This document shows, piece by piece, positions 7,409 to 17,439 of a stretch of 64,000 bases of DNA. A program made the translations under genes and the position numbers. Position 1 is the first letter of the stretch. Each line of letters begins with the position of its first letter. Source of the stretch: Granulicella aggregans (GTDB taxonomy: Bacteria > Acidobacteriota > Terriglobia > Terriglobales > Acidobacteriaceae); contig NZ_JAGSYE010000001.1 of the NCBI RefSeq assembly GCF_025685565.1, positions 1,860,001 to 1,924,000 on the forward strand, read 5' to 3'. Below the pieces are notes generated by a model. It had not been told where the DNA came from, ran no database searches, and saw nothing but the letters and a program-made list of their open reading frames with translations.

Positions 7409-8503
7409 ATGATCGGCTCCCGCCATCTCTGGATCGCTCTCTGCCTCCTCGATTGGAGTCTCAGCTCCGTTCTTCCGGCCGCTGCACAACTCCATCGCTA
7501 TTCGGGAGATGTTCCGGTCGTTGACAAGACGAGCGGAGATGAAGTTCTCGTCTACTATGCGAGCGAAACCGCCGCCCAAGGGCCGACCGTAGAGAACGCG
7601 CACATCATCGCCGGATGGTTGCGTCAGATTGACACCCCAGACGCACACTTGGAGTCCTCCGCGATACTCAAGGACATTGACGTGTTCCCAGGGGTCATTC
7701 AGGAAGAGATTGCAGCGCTACGGAAGGATCCCAACCATGGCAACTTCCTTCTCTTCTCCAACGATCTGACCCGTCAGGGCCATCTGTGGCTGGGTAGGCG
7801 CGGCAAACCCGCAGTTCTCGCCGACTTCCATTGTCAGGCCGTGGAGAACCCAGACCCCTTGATCGCATATAGCCCTCTGAGCACTTCCAATTGCCTGACG
7901 GCGGCCTTGCGGGAAGCGGCCACTCAGTTCCGGGTGGACCAGCACACCTTCACCGTCGTCTTGAATGGCCACGGCTATCAGGAGCGTTCCCTGGTTCCTC
8001 GTCTCTGTGTTTGGCACAACGAGATCACGCCTGACGTGCTTGCGCGCATCTTCCATCGAGTCGACCTTGCTTCAGCGCGAAACTTCCGTGCGCGCTATGG
8101 CATGTCGAAGCAGGAGCTGGTAGACACCTTGGGGACCTCAGTGCCTGACATGCACATACGGCTGGTCGAGCTGCACTCCTGCCACAGTTCGCTACCGCAA
8201 GGAGCGCATCTGCCCAAGAATGTCGATGTCCTGTGGGCTTATGACGGCAATGTCAACTACAAGACCATCGACTATGAAAGAGTTCTGGCCAACGCCCCGC
8301 AAGCAGGCCCTTCAGAAGCCTTCGACTCCTATTTCCTGCGAATTCAGCGCCGCGATACGTTGATCGACTGGTACAAAGGACACCGCGCGTTTCTGGCTAC
8401 GGGGATTTGGTTCGTACCCCTGCTGGTCTATATCAGCGGGTATCTTTTCTTCCTCATGCGTAGATCTTTTGCCTCAAGACATCCGCTTCCACAGCAAGGT
8501 TAA
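7409..8503 (+). CDS. Membrane-anchored caspase-fold-like protein (putative cysteine peptidase)
   Basis: 364 residues. Signal peptide about 1-27 (ends PAAAQ). The body has a His in a hydrophobic-strand context, VVLNGHGYQ (H188), and a Cys in LVELHSCHSS (C258). That spacing and context match the His-Cys dyad of clan CD peptidases (clostripain, caspases, legumain). An early strand DEVLVYYAS and a FLLFSNDL strand fit the same fold. A membrane helix at about 328-350 is followed by RRSF, so the body should face the periplasm or outside. Substrate unknown. It is 143 bases after the repeat-protein gene and may share its transcript. The dyad call is by eye. Confidence 0.6.
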   Translation: MIGSRHLWIALCLLDWSLSSVLPAAAQLHRYSGDVPVVDKTSGDEVLVYYASETAAQGPTVENAHIIAGWLRQIDTPDAHLESSAILKDIDVFPGVIQEEIAALRKDPNHGNFLLFSNDLTRQGHLWLGRRGKPAVLADFHCQAVENPDPLIAYSPLSTSNCLTAALREAATQFRVDQHTFTVVLNGHGYQERSLVPRLCVWHNEITPDVLARIFHRVDLASARNFRARYGMSKQELVDTLGTSVPDMHIRLVELHSCHSSLPQGAHLPKNVDVLWAYDGNVNYKTIDYERVLANAPQAGPSEAFDSYFLRIQRRDTLIDWYKGHRAFLATGIWFVPLLVYISGYLFFLMRRSFASRHPLPQQG

Positions 8504-8519
8504 GGTCCGAGCGTCTGCG

Positions 8520-10061
8520 TTACGCTCCCCGAGCCCGCTCAATCGCCCTCACCACCGCTCGCGCCTTGTTGCCGCACTCCACATACTCGTTCTCCGCCAC
8601 GGAGTCCGCCACGATCCCCGCGCCTGCCTGGATGTGTCCCTGCTTGCCATCCATAAACAGCGTCCGGATGGCGATGCAGCTATCGAGATTGCCGTTGAAG
8701 TCCGCATACAGAATGCTGCCGCCATACACGCCGCGCCGTGTCGGTTCCAGCTCTTCGATGATCTCCATCGCGCGGATCTTCGGAGCGCCGCTGAGCGTCC
8801 CGGCAGGGAAGCACGCCTTGAACGCATCGATCGGCGCAAGCTCCGCCTTCAGCTTGCCCTCGACCGCGCTGACCAGGTGCATCACGTGGCTGTAGCGCTC
8901 GACGAACATCAGGTCCTTTACCTTCACGGAGCCGAACTCGCTTACTCTGCCTACATCGTTGCGTCCAAGATCGACCAGCATAATGTGCTCGGCGACCTCT
9001 TTTTCGTCCGCTCGCAGATCGGCCTCAAGCGCCCGGTCAGCTGCCTCATCCGCAGAGCGCGGACGTGTTCCAGCGATGGGACGGTACTCGACATTGCGGT
9101 CATGCACCCGCACCAGAAGTTCAGGCGATGCTCCCACAATGTGGCCAACGCTGGCCTTCTTCTTAGAACCCGCCACCGGTTCCAGACCGAAGCGCAGGAA
9201 GTACATATACGGCGACGGGTTCACGATCCGCAGAGAACGATAGACCTCAAACGCATCCACTCCCGGTTCGCAGTCGAACCGCTGCGAGAGCACGCACTGG
9301 AAGACATCGCCCGAAGCCACATACTCCTTCGTCTTCGCGACCGCCTTCAGGAACGCCGCCTTGGGCGTCCGCGCCGTGATCTTCAGCTTGCCCGCGATCT
9401 TCTTGCGACTCATCTTCGGCAGTGCCGAAGCTAACCGCTTCTCCAGCTTGTCCAGCCGCTTCGAAGCCCGTTCGTACGCGCCTTCCTTCGGCTGCCGCTT
9501 CAGGTCGGCGGTCACCATCAGGTGGATCTCTTTCTTGACGTGGTCGAAGGCGATCACCTGGTCGAAGAACATCAGGCACGCATCGGGCACGCCCAGCTCA
9601 TCCTTCGCTAGCGAGGGCAGCTTTTCGATCTGCCGCACGACATCGTACGAAAAGAACCCTACCGCCCCAGCCGTAAACGGAGGCAATCCCGGCAGTCGTG
9701 CCGGGGTGTGTCCGCTGAGTGCCGACTTCAGCTCCTCGAAGATGTCGCCCTCGAAGCTCCGCCGCTTCCTGCCCTCTTCTGCAAAGATGGAAGTCCCCCG
9801 CGACACCATCTTCTTGTACGGCTCGATGCCGATAAACGTATAGCGGCCAACGCGCTCGCCACCCTCGACGGACTCGAGCAGAAACGCCTCGGGCGCCTCC
9901 GCCGCGATCCTCAGAAACGCCGAAACGGGAGTTTCAAGGTCGGCGGTAACAGTCCGGTAAACCGGAACCAGCGTATGAGATTTGGAAAGCGCTTTGAACT
10001 CGCGCGCGGAAGGGACGGTCTGATACTGGCTCGGCATGGCCTGTTCATCATAAATTGCCAT
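8520..10061 (-). CDS. trpE: Anthranilate synthase component I
   Basis: About 513 residues from ATG 10061 (an upstream in-frame TTG at 10079 is possible). It makes anthranilate from chorismate with ammonia from TrpG. The N-terminal domain begins VPVYRTVTADLETPVSAFL and contains the LLESVEGGERVGRYTFIG tryptophan-site signature. The chorismate-binding domain has IVNPSPYMYFLRF, AGTRPRSADE, LVDLGRNDVGRVSEFG and FPAGTLSGAPKIRAMEII. All blocks are intact. It is convergent with the caspase-like gene, 16 bases apart, and is separated from trpG by 2.5 kb. Confidence 0.97.
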   Translation of the reverse strand: MAIYDEQAMPSQYQTVPSAREFKALSKSHTLVPVYRTVTADLETPVSAFLRIAAEAPEAFLLESVEGGERVGRYTFIGIEPYKKMVSRGTSIFAEEGRKRRSFEGDIFEELKSALSGHTPARLPGLPPFTAGAVGFFSYDVVRQIEKLPSLAKDELGVPDACLMFFDQVIAFDHVKKEIHLMVTADLKRQPKEGAYERASKRLDKLEKRLASALPKMSRKKIAGKLKITARTPKAAFLKAVAKTKEYVASGDVFQCVLSQRFDCEPGVDAFEVYRSLRIVNPSPYMYFLRFGLEPVAGSKKKASVGHIVGASPELLVRVHDRNVEYRPIAGTRPRSADEAADRALEADLRADEKEVAEHIMLVDLGRNDVGRVSEFGSVKVKDLMFVERYSHVMHLVSAVEGKLKAELAPIDAFKACFPAGTLSGAPKIRAMEIIEELEPTRRGVYGGSILYADFNGNLDSCIAIRTLFMDGKQGHIQAGAGIVADSVAENEYVECGNKARAVVRAIERARGA

Positions 10062-10268
10062 GCCAATCTCATACTCCAAGCATCCAACTCTTGTGACGCA
10101 AAAGGGCCATCCGCGAGGATTGTAAGTCGTCTCCGCCGAGGCCTATACTGCGAAGTCGTCTCGCACCCATGACGCTGCGAGACGCAACTGCCGCACTTGA
10201 GGTGGACCACTATGGCCACGGAATCATTGATACCCACCAACGAAGTCAAAAGGAAAAAGGAAACGACC

Positions 10269-11597
<1,329 letters not shown>

Positions 11598-11621
11598 CTT
11601 CGTGCAATGATTGGTTCCAAC

Positions 11622-11655
11622 AGGGCGTCCCTATGCAGGGACGCCCTTCTTATAG
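11622..11655. terminator. Bidirectional terminator between gdhA and the Ig-repeat gene
   Basis: AGGGCGTCCC (11622-11631) and GGGACGCCCT (11638-11647) form a perfect 10-bp stem with a 6-base loop, followed by TCTTAT on the plus strand. It lies between the convergent ends of the two genes. Confidence 0.8.
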
Positions 11656-13305
11656 CTCTACCGTAAGCGCCACACTGGTTGAGACGTTCGACGTGGCCGT
11701 GCCGCCGGTGGTGCCTTGGGTATTGCTCGGAGCAGCACCGTTCACTTTGAAGGTGTAGTGACCCGGCGCGGTACCGAAGTCCGTGCAATTACCGCTGCAA
11801 CCGCTCAGACCTGCGATTCCGCAGATAACCACCAGCCCAAGCAAGCGGTTGAACCATGTGCGACGCTTGCGCAGGAACAGGAGCACTCCGGCCAAAGCGC
11901 AGACGCCGCAACTCAGCACCCGACCCACGCCGGCTCCGGGCGTTTTTGACGCTGCCTGGCTGCCATAGGGTAGGTTCGAGCCGCAACCGTGCGGAAACGT
12001 CGTGCTCAGATTCAGCGTCGTCGACCCGCCACCGCTGGGGATCGTCGCATCGGTGAAACTGCAGGCGGACTCGTTGGGCATATCACTGCAACTCAGCCCG
12101 ACCGGGCCCATAAACCCACCGAATGGCGTGACTGTTACTGTCAGCGTTGCCGTCTGGCCAATCAGCACAGAGACTGGCGTGGGGGTCACTGTAAGCGTGT
12201 AGCCATAAGGCGGCGAGGTGACCGCGTTGTTCACCTGCTGAACCAGAACAGGAGATACGCTGGACGAATTCGCGCTATCTCCGGAGTACATCGCCGTGAT
12301 GCTGTGGGTCCCTACGCCGAGCGTCGAGATCGTCGTCTGCGCTACGTTTAGCGTGCCTTTGGAAGTCACCGGCACAGCTGCGAAGGTTCGGCTGCCATCC
12401 CGGAAGCTGACTGTTCCGGCCGGCCGATTGGTGGATGCGACGCTTGTTGAAACGGTCGCGGTAAAGGTAACGTTCTGGCCGGTAGCGGACGGATTGAGGT
12501 TCGACTCGATCGACGTCTCCGTGCCGGGAACGATCTGTTCTTCAATCGGGTTCGATTGCGATGCGAGGAAGTCAAGGCTTCCAGCGAACCTGGCGGTAAT
12601 CGCATGTGGCCCCGGGGCCAGCGTGGAGGTAGTGAAGAACGCGGTTCCGGTCCCATCGAGGGCTGCGGTTGCTATCGGCGTCTCGCCGTCGTAGAAGACG
12701 ACTGGACCTGTCGGCGGCGTGTACTTGCCTGAGAAGACGGCAGTAAAGGTGACCGGTTGCCCCTGCCCTGCCGGGTTGAGCGAAGATCGCAGCACGGCCG
12801 TCGTGACCTCGGGAAGCACGGTTACCTGGACTGCGTTTGAGGTCGATCCCGCATACACTGGATCGCCGGAGAAGACCGCCGTCAGGACGTGCGTGCCCGC
12901 ATCAAATGGACCTCCAAAGCTCGGACAGTAGGTCTCCTGGAAGTAAGCCGGTATGGTGCAGAACGGTGTGGTGTCTTCGTAAAAGGTAAGCGTGCCTCCG
13001 ATCGCCGAGCTGACCTGGGCGTCGCCGCTGACGGTCTGGCCGTATGTGATGACGATGTCGCTGATGATGGTGCGGTCAGAGATCGGTGGGTCCGGACACG
13101 GATAGTCGGTGGAACCCTTGACGCAGAGATAGAGTCCAACGGTGGTGGGGTAGAGGCCTGAATCCGCCGGATGCAAGGTTGCGCCTTCCGGACGAGGCGC
13201 GGGGGGGCGAACGCCGATCTGCGCGCCAGCTGAAGGTGAGGCAATGACTAACAGCAGAGAAAACCAGAGCAGACAGGCAATCGCAGGAACCCGTAAACGA
13301 GCGAT
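11650..13305 (-). CDS. Ig-repeat surface protein A (start codon uncertain)
   Basis: About 551 residues if it starts near 13305. Three Ig-like repeats follow each other: each has SSLNPxxxGQxVTFTAxV, a PxGxVxFxDG strand and a TSTLxxGxHxITAxYxG strand. A fourth domain (YTLTVTPTPVSVLIGQ) is followed by a membrane helix, an Arg-rich loop (LRKRRTW), a second helix ending LSGCSGNCTDFGT and a short YTFKVNG beta module. The frame upstream of 13176 encodes a good signal peptide (ARLRVPAIACLLWFSLL to SPSAGAQ) but contains no ATG, GTG or TTG; an ATC at 13305 follows AAGGGG. A TTG at 13176 would drop the signal. Paralogue of 18944-20632. Probably cell-surface adhesion or structure. Confidence 0.75.
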   Translation of the reverse strand: MARLRVPAIACLLWFSLLLVIASPSAGAQIGVRPPAPRPEGATLHPADSGLYPTTVGLYLCVKGSTDYPCPDPPISDRTIISDIVITYGQTVSGDAQVSSAIGGTLTFYEDTTPFCTIPAYFQETYCPSFGGPFDAGTHVLTAVFSGDPVYAGSTSNAVQVTVLPEVTTAVLRSSLNPAGQGQPVTFTAVFSGKYTPPTGPVVFYDGETPIATAALDGTGTAFFTTSTLAPGPHAITARFAGSLDFLASQSNPIEEQIVPGTETSIESNLNPSATGQNVTFTATVSTSVASTNRPAGTVSFRDGSRTFAAVPVTSKGTLNVAQTTISTLGVGTHSITAMYSGDSANSSSVSPVLVQQVNNAVTSPPYGYTLTVTPTPVSVLIGQTATLTVTVTPFGGFMGPVGLSCSDMPNESACSFTDATIPSGGGSTTLNLSTTFPHGCGSNLPYGSQAASKTPGAGVGRVLSCGVCALAGVLLFLRKRRTWFNRLLGLVVICGIAGLSGCSGNCTDFGTAPGHYTFKVNGAAPSNTQGTTGGTATSNVSTSVALTVEL

Positions 13306-13409
13306 AAGGCACCCCTTTGAGACTCAGCGTGTGAAGGTTGCGGGGACAATATCGCTTAGACGTGGCGAGACAAAGAAGGCAACGGATTCGGACTGCAATA
13401 GACCACGGA

Positions 13410-13445
13410 CCTGCGGAGAGTCGATCCACAGCGACTCTCCGCAGG
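13410..13445. other. Perfect 14-bp inverted repeat
   Basis: CCTGCGGAGAGTCG and CGACTCTCCGCAGG flank an 8-base loop. It lies 115 bases after the lipoprotein gene stop and about 105 bases upstream of the Ig-repeat gene, both on the minus strand. It may terminate the lipoprotein transcript, although no T-run follows. Confidence 0.55.
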
Positions 13446-13559
13446 TAGGTTATAGCCTTACGCCGATGCCCGAAGAACTCATCCCTGTTTTGTGCCGCTG
13501 GGTATCAAATCCAATCTCCACCACCCATTCCCGCGTGAATACGCGGCCGGCAATTCTAC

Positions 13560-14585
13560 TCACCACAGCGGCCCCACAGGAGCCTGGTTGAAGACCGGCT
13601 TCGGTCCCCCGCTGTTCGAGGTGTGGATCAGGGAAAGGTACGGTTCCACCGAGGGGTCGTAAGTCACCGTAATTCTTCCCGAACTTCCTGGAGATCCATC
13701 GAGGCCGTCCGTGCCGTCCGAACCGGCAAGGCCATCGCTGCCCGGTGGAATGCCGCTGCCGCCTGAGCCGCCGCGCCCGCCCTTGCCACCCTTTCCGCCC
13801 TTGCCACCCGCGCCGCCCTCGGCGCTGATCGTCAGCATGCCTCCCTGCGGATCGACCAGATAGAACTTATCTTTTCGTCCTGCTGCACTGACCTTGAACT
13901 GCAACAGCGGATGCGTGCCCGCGCGGAGCGTCGCCTGCACCTGGACGTCCGGCGCATCGCCTCCGTTGCCTCCGTTCCAGCCGCTGCCTCCGGGGCCGCC
14001 ATTTCCGCCGCTGCCGCCTGGAGAAGGATTCGTCGCGTCACTCGAGCCGTCGCTCCCGCTGCTGCCGTCGGTCCCGTTCAGGCCATCGCCGCCGTTCGAG
14101 CCATCGGCTCCGTTGAAGTTCGCGGAAAACGCATAGTCATACCGCAGCGGAATGTCCAACTCCGCCTTGAGGTCCGGATGGCTGGGCACTGTAATCGTCA
14201 CATGCCCGGTCTTGCCGTCTGTCTTCCTGGGATCATGCGGTGTGCTGACGACACCTTTCTTGTCGACGGAGACAACCGTGGGCACAACTACAAGGTCCTT
14301 CCACAACACCTTTCCCTTTCCCAGGCCTTCGGTAACGAGCACCTTGCCATCGGGCTGGGTGAACTTCACGACCAGCGAAGACTTCTCCCCGGGCGCTACG
14401 CCGGCAGGGTCCTTCGGCATGCTTGCGTCCATCGAGGAGACCGGGAGCTTTGCGATCTGAAGTCGCAAGCCCAGCTTGACCTTGATGCTGTTGCATCCGC
14501 TTAGAACTAGCGTTGGGAAAAGCACCATCAGAGAGAGCAGTCTTGAGGCGCGGCGGGGCGTTGGCAGGCAGGTACAGCTCTTCAT
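13560..14585 (-). CDS. Collagen-like glycine-rich lipoprotein
   Basis: 341 residues from ATG 14585, preceded by GGAGAG. A lipoprotein signal with lipobox LVLSGC directs it to a membrane. Residues about 30-150 form a beta domain of Ig/Big type (SSLVVKFTQPDGKVLV, then VVPTVVSVDKKGVVST). Two Gly-rich tracts follow: one about GADGSNGGDGLNGTDG through GGNGGPGGSGWNGGNGG, another GGAGGKGGKGGKGGRGG through GLAGSDGTDGLDG. A 40-residue beta segment separates them. The G-x-y spacing is irregular, so a true collagen triple helix is uncertain. Function unknown; surface-exposed by inference. Confidence 0.75.
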   Translation of the reverse strand: MKSCTCLPTPRRASRLLSLMVLFPTLVLSGCNSIKVKLGLRLQIAKLPVSSMDASMPKDPAGVAPGEKSSLVVKFTQPDGKVLVTEGLGKGKVLWKDLVVVPTVVSVDKKGVVSTPHDPRKTDGKTGHVTITVPSHPDLKAELDIPLRYDYAFSANFNGADGSNGGDGLNGTDGSSGSDGSSDATNPSPGGSGGNGGPGGSGWNGGNGGDAPDVQVQATLRAGTHPLLQFKVSAAGRKDKFYLVDPQGGMLTISAEGGAGGKGGKGGKGGRGGSGGSGIPPGSDGLAGSDGTDGLDGSPGSSGRITVTYDPSVEPYLSLIHTSNSGGPKPVFNQAPVGPLW

Positions 14586-14747
14586 TACTCTCCAATCAGA
14601 CGAGGTGTAAGCGTTCAAGGCCGGGCTGTTCCACGCCCGATCGGCATGGTGCGTTTACGCGTGAGCCTCATGCAGAGTTTCGAGGCGACACCTCAAGAGG
14701 CTAGAGCTCTAAGGAAACCTGATCGCACCTTGAACTATCAGCACTGC

Positions 14748-17171
14748 TCACTCCGACCGCAAAGCCCGCATAGGCTGCACCGAAGCCGCTCGCTGGGCCG
14801 GTATCACGCAGGCGATCAACGCCGAAGCCACCAGCACCAAAGCAACCGACGCGAACACCGACACGTCGAACTTGCCCACGCCGTACAGCGTGCTCTGCAT
14901 GCTGCGGTCCACGAAGACTGCGCCAATCAATCCCAGCCCCAGCCCGATCCCTGCGAGTACCAGACCCTCGCGAACAATGAGCCCCACGACGCGCGTTCGG
15001 TCCGCGCCCAGCGCCATCCGCAGCGCGATCTCATGCTTGCGCTGCGCCACTGAGAACGACATCACGCCATAGACGCCCAGCCCCGCCAGCAGCAGCGCAA
15101 CTACCGAAAAGCAGACAAACAGCGTCAGCGTAAACCGGTCGTCCGACATCAGCCGGTCGCGCACCTCTTCCATCGAACGAGGCTCGGCCAACGCGATCTC
15201 CGGATCGACCGAATGCACCGCATCGGCAATACTCTTCGTCATCGTCGCTGGGTCATTCGCCGTCTTTACCGCGATGCCCGCGCCCGGCCATGGAATCTGC
15301 CAGAACGGGACCCGCATCTCCGGGTTGTCCTCGCGCAGGTCGCCGCGCCGGATGTTGTGATACACGCCGACGATCTGCCAATCCTGCGGCGGACCCAGCT
15401 TGGTCACGCCCGGGATCAGCTGCTCCACGGAGATGCGCTGCTGCAGCGGGTCGGTGCCGGAGAGATACTTCCGTACAAACTCCTCACTTACGACGGCGAC
15501 CTTCACGCTCGATGCCGTGTCCTGCTCGGTGAAGCCGCGGCCCTTCACGATCCTGATGCCGAAGGTGTCGAAGAACGCCGGGGTCGCCATGCCGAAGCCC
15601 GTATTGGGCCGCATCGAAGGATCGTTGAAGGCAGGCTTGCCGACGATCGTGAACGGCATCCCAAAGCCGGCGCCGTAGAGCGGCAGTCCGGTCATCGCAG
15701 TGGACGAGGTCACACCCGGAACCGAGTTGATGCGATCGAGCATCTGGTGGTAGTAAGCGATGATCTTCTCCGGCTCCTTCGGCCGCGAGTCCGGCACCGG
15801 CAGGAAGAACGTCAGGATGTGGTCGGTGCGCACGCCGAGGTCGACGCGCAGCAGGTTCAGGAAGCTATGGATCGCGAGTCCAGCTCCGGCCAGCAATGTC
15901 AGGGCCAGCGCGAACTCGCCGATGACAAGGCCCTGCCGCAGCCGGTGCCGTCCCGCGCCGACGCCAGTTCGCCCACCCTCTTTCAGCGTCTCTGCGGGGT
16001 CGATGCGCGAGGCGTACCAGGCCGGAGCGCTGCCGAAGAGCACGCCCGCAATCGTCGTTGCGAGAAGCGTGAACGCCAGCACCGGAAGGTTCAGGTGCAG
16101 GTCGGCCTCCGTCGGCAGCGTGCCCTCCGGCATGATGGCGATAAAAGTCTGCAGCATCCCGTAGCCAACGCCAATGCCGAGCAGACCTCCGGCAAAGGAG
16201 AGCAAGAGGCTCTCCGTCAGAAGCTGCTCGAAGATGGTCCGGCGCGAGGCCCCCATAGCGCTGCGCACGGCCAACTCCTTCTGCCGCGCCATGCCGCGTG
16301 CCAGCAGCAGGTTCGCGACGTTCACGCAGGCTATCAGAAGGATGAAGACAACGGCTCCCAGTAGTAGCCAGAGCGTCTGCTTGCGCTCGCTCGGCAGGAA
16401 GTCGTTCTTCAGCGGTTCGACGAAAGCTCCCCATCCCTTGTTGCTCTTCGGGTTCTCCTCCGCGATGTGTACCGAGACGGCATCCATATCCGCCTGAGCC
16501 TGCTTGATGGTGACGCCCGGTTTCAGACGTGCGACCGAGAGTAGCCAATGAAAGTCATGGTTCAGTTGCTCCGGCTTGAACGCCAGCGGCACCGCAAGCT
16601 GCGGCTGTCCGCGATCGTAGGCTCCGGGTGGCAACACACCCACGACGGTGTAGGGCTCGCCGTTGATGCGCATGGACGTGCCGATGATCTTCGGGTCAGA
16701 TCCCAGGTGCGCCCAGAGCTTATGCATCAGGATCACCTCGTGGTCGCTGCCGACTTTGCCTTCTTCCGGAAGGAAGTCCCGACCCAGGAGGAACGTAATG
16801 CCTATCATCTTGTAGTAGCCCGGCGTGACCTGCCAGCCGTCGATGTTCTCGGGCTGCTCCTTGCTGGCGATGTTGAAGGCCCCGCCGGTGAAGGCGTTGA
16901 TGTCCGTGAAGCTGCGGTTCAGCCGCTTCCAGTCGGTGAAATCGCCCGCGGAGATGCCGTTGTGAAAGGTCTGGATCTTCGACCACACGACCACTAGTTG
17001 GTCCGGATTGGGGTAGGGAAGCGGAGCCAGCAACGTGGCGTAGTCCACGGTAAAGATCGCCGTGTTCGCGCCAATTCCCAGCGCCAGCGTAAGCAGTACC
17101 GTGATCGTCAGGCCCGGGCTCTTCCACAGCAGCCGGATCGTGAACTTCAGGTTGCGGGTCAACTTCTCCAT
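14748..17171 (-). CDS. Orphan duplicated ABC-type permease (ADOP family)
   Basis: 807 residues, the typical length of acidobacterial duplicated orphan permeases. Layout: N-terminal cytoplasmic start [15 protein letters not shown], first helix ([18 protein letters not shown]), a MacB-like periplasmic domain, three helices ([26 protein letters not shown]), a second periplasmic domain from about 430, and a closing FtsX-type block ([31 protein letters not shown]). No ATPase gene is adjacent. Export or signalling substrate unknown. Confidence 0.92.
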   Translation of the reverse strand: [807 protein letters not shown]

Positions 17172-17407
17172 CAGACGGCCTCGCGAGTCGTTCGAATCTG
17201 AGCGATTAGGGAATGCTTTGTGGGTGGACTGTTTGCCCGCTGGAACGATATCCGCCAGAACGCACTTATTTCAAGCCAGCGGCTGGGAATCCCCTACCTG
17301 CCTCGCGCCATGATTACTAAGTGGTACCCCGCTTCCTGCATATCCCTGGCGGTTTGACCGATAGGGAAGAGCTTGAAGACCATGCCCGCACGTTGGAGCA
17401 TTCGACG

Positions 17408-17423
17408 GCTGCAACGTTGCAGC
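17408..17423. promoter_or_regulatory. Perfect 16-bp palindrome upstream of the porin gene (operator candidate)
   Basis: GCTGCAACGTTGCAGC is fully self-complementary, with its end 16 bases before the ATG at 17440 and just ahead of the GGGAGA ribosome binding site. The central AACGTT is LacI/GalR-like. Its position suggests repression at the 5' end of the transcript. The rest of the 268-base gap (17172-17439) shows nothing else clear. Confidence 0.5.
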
Positions 17424-17439
17424 AACGGGAGACTCGACT

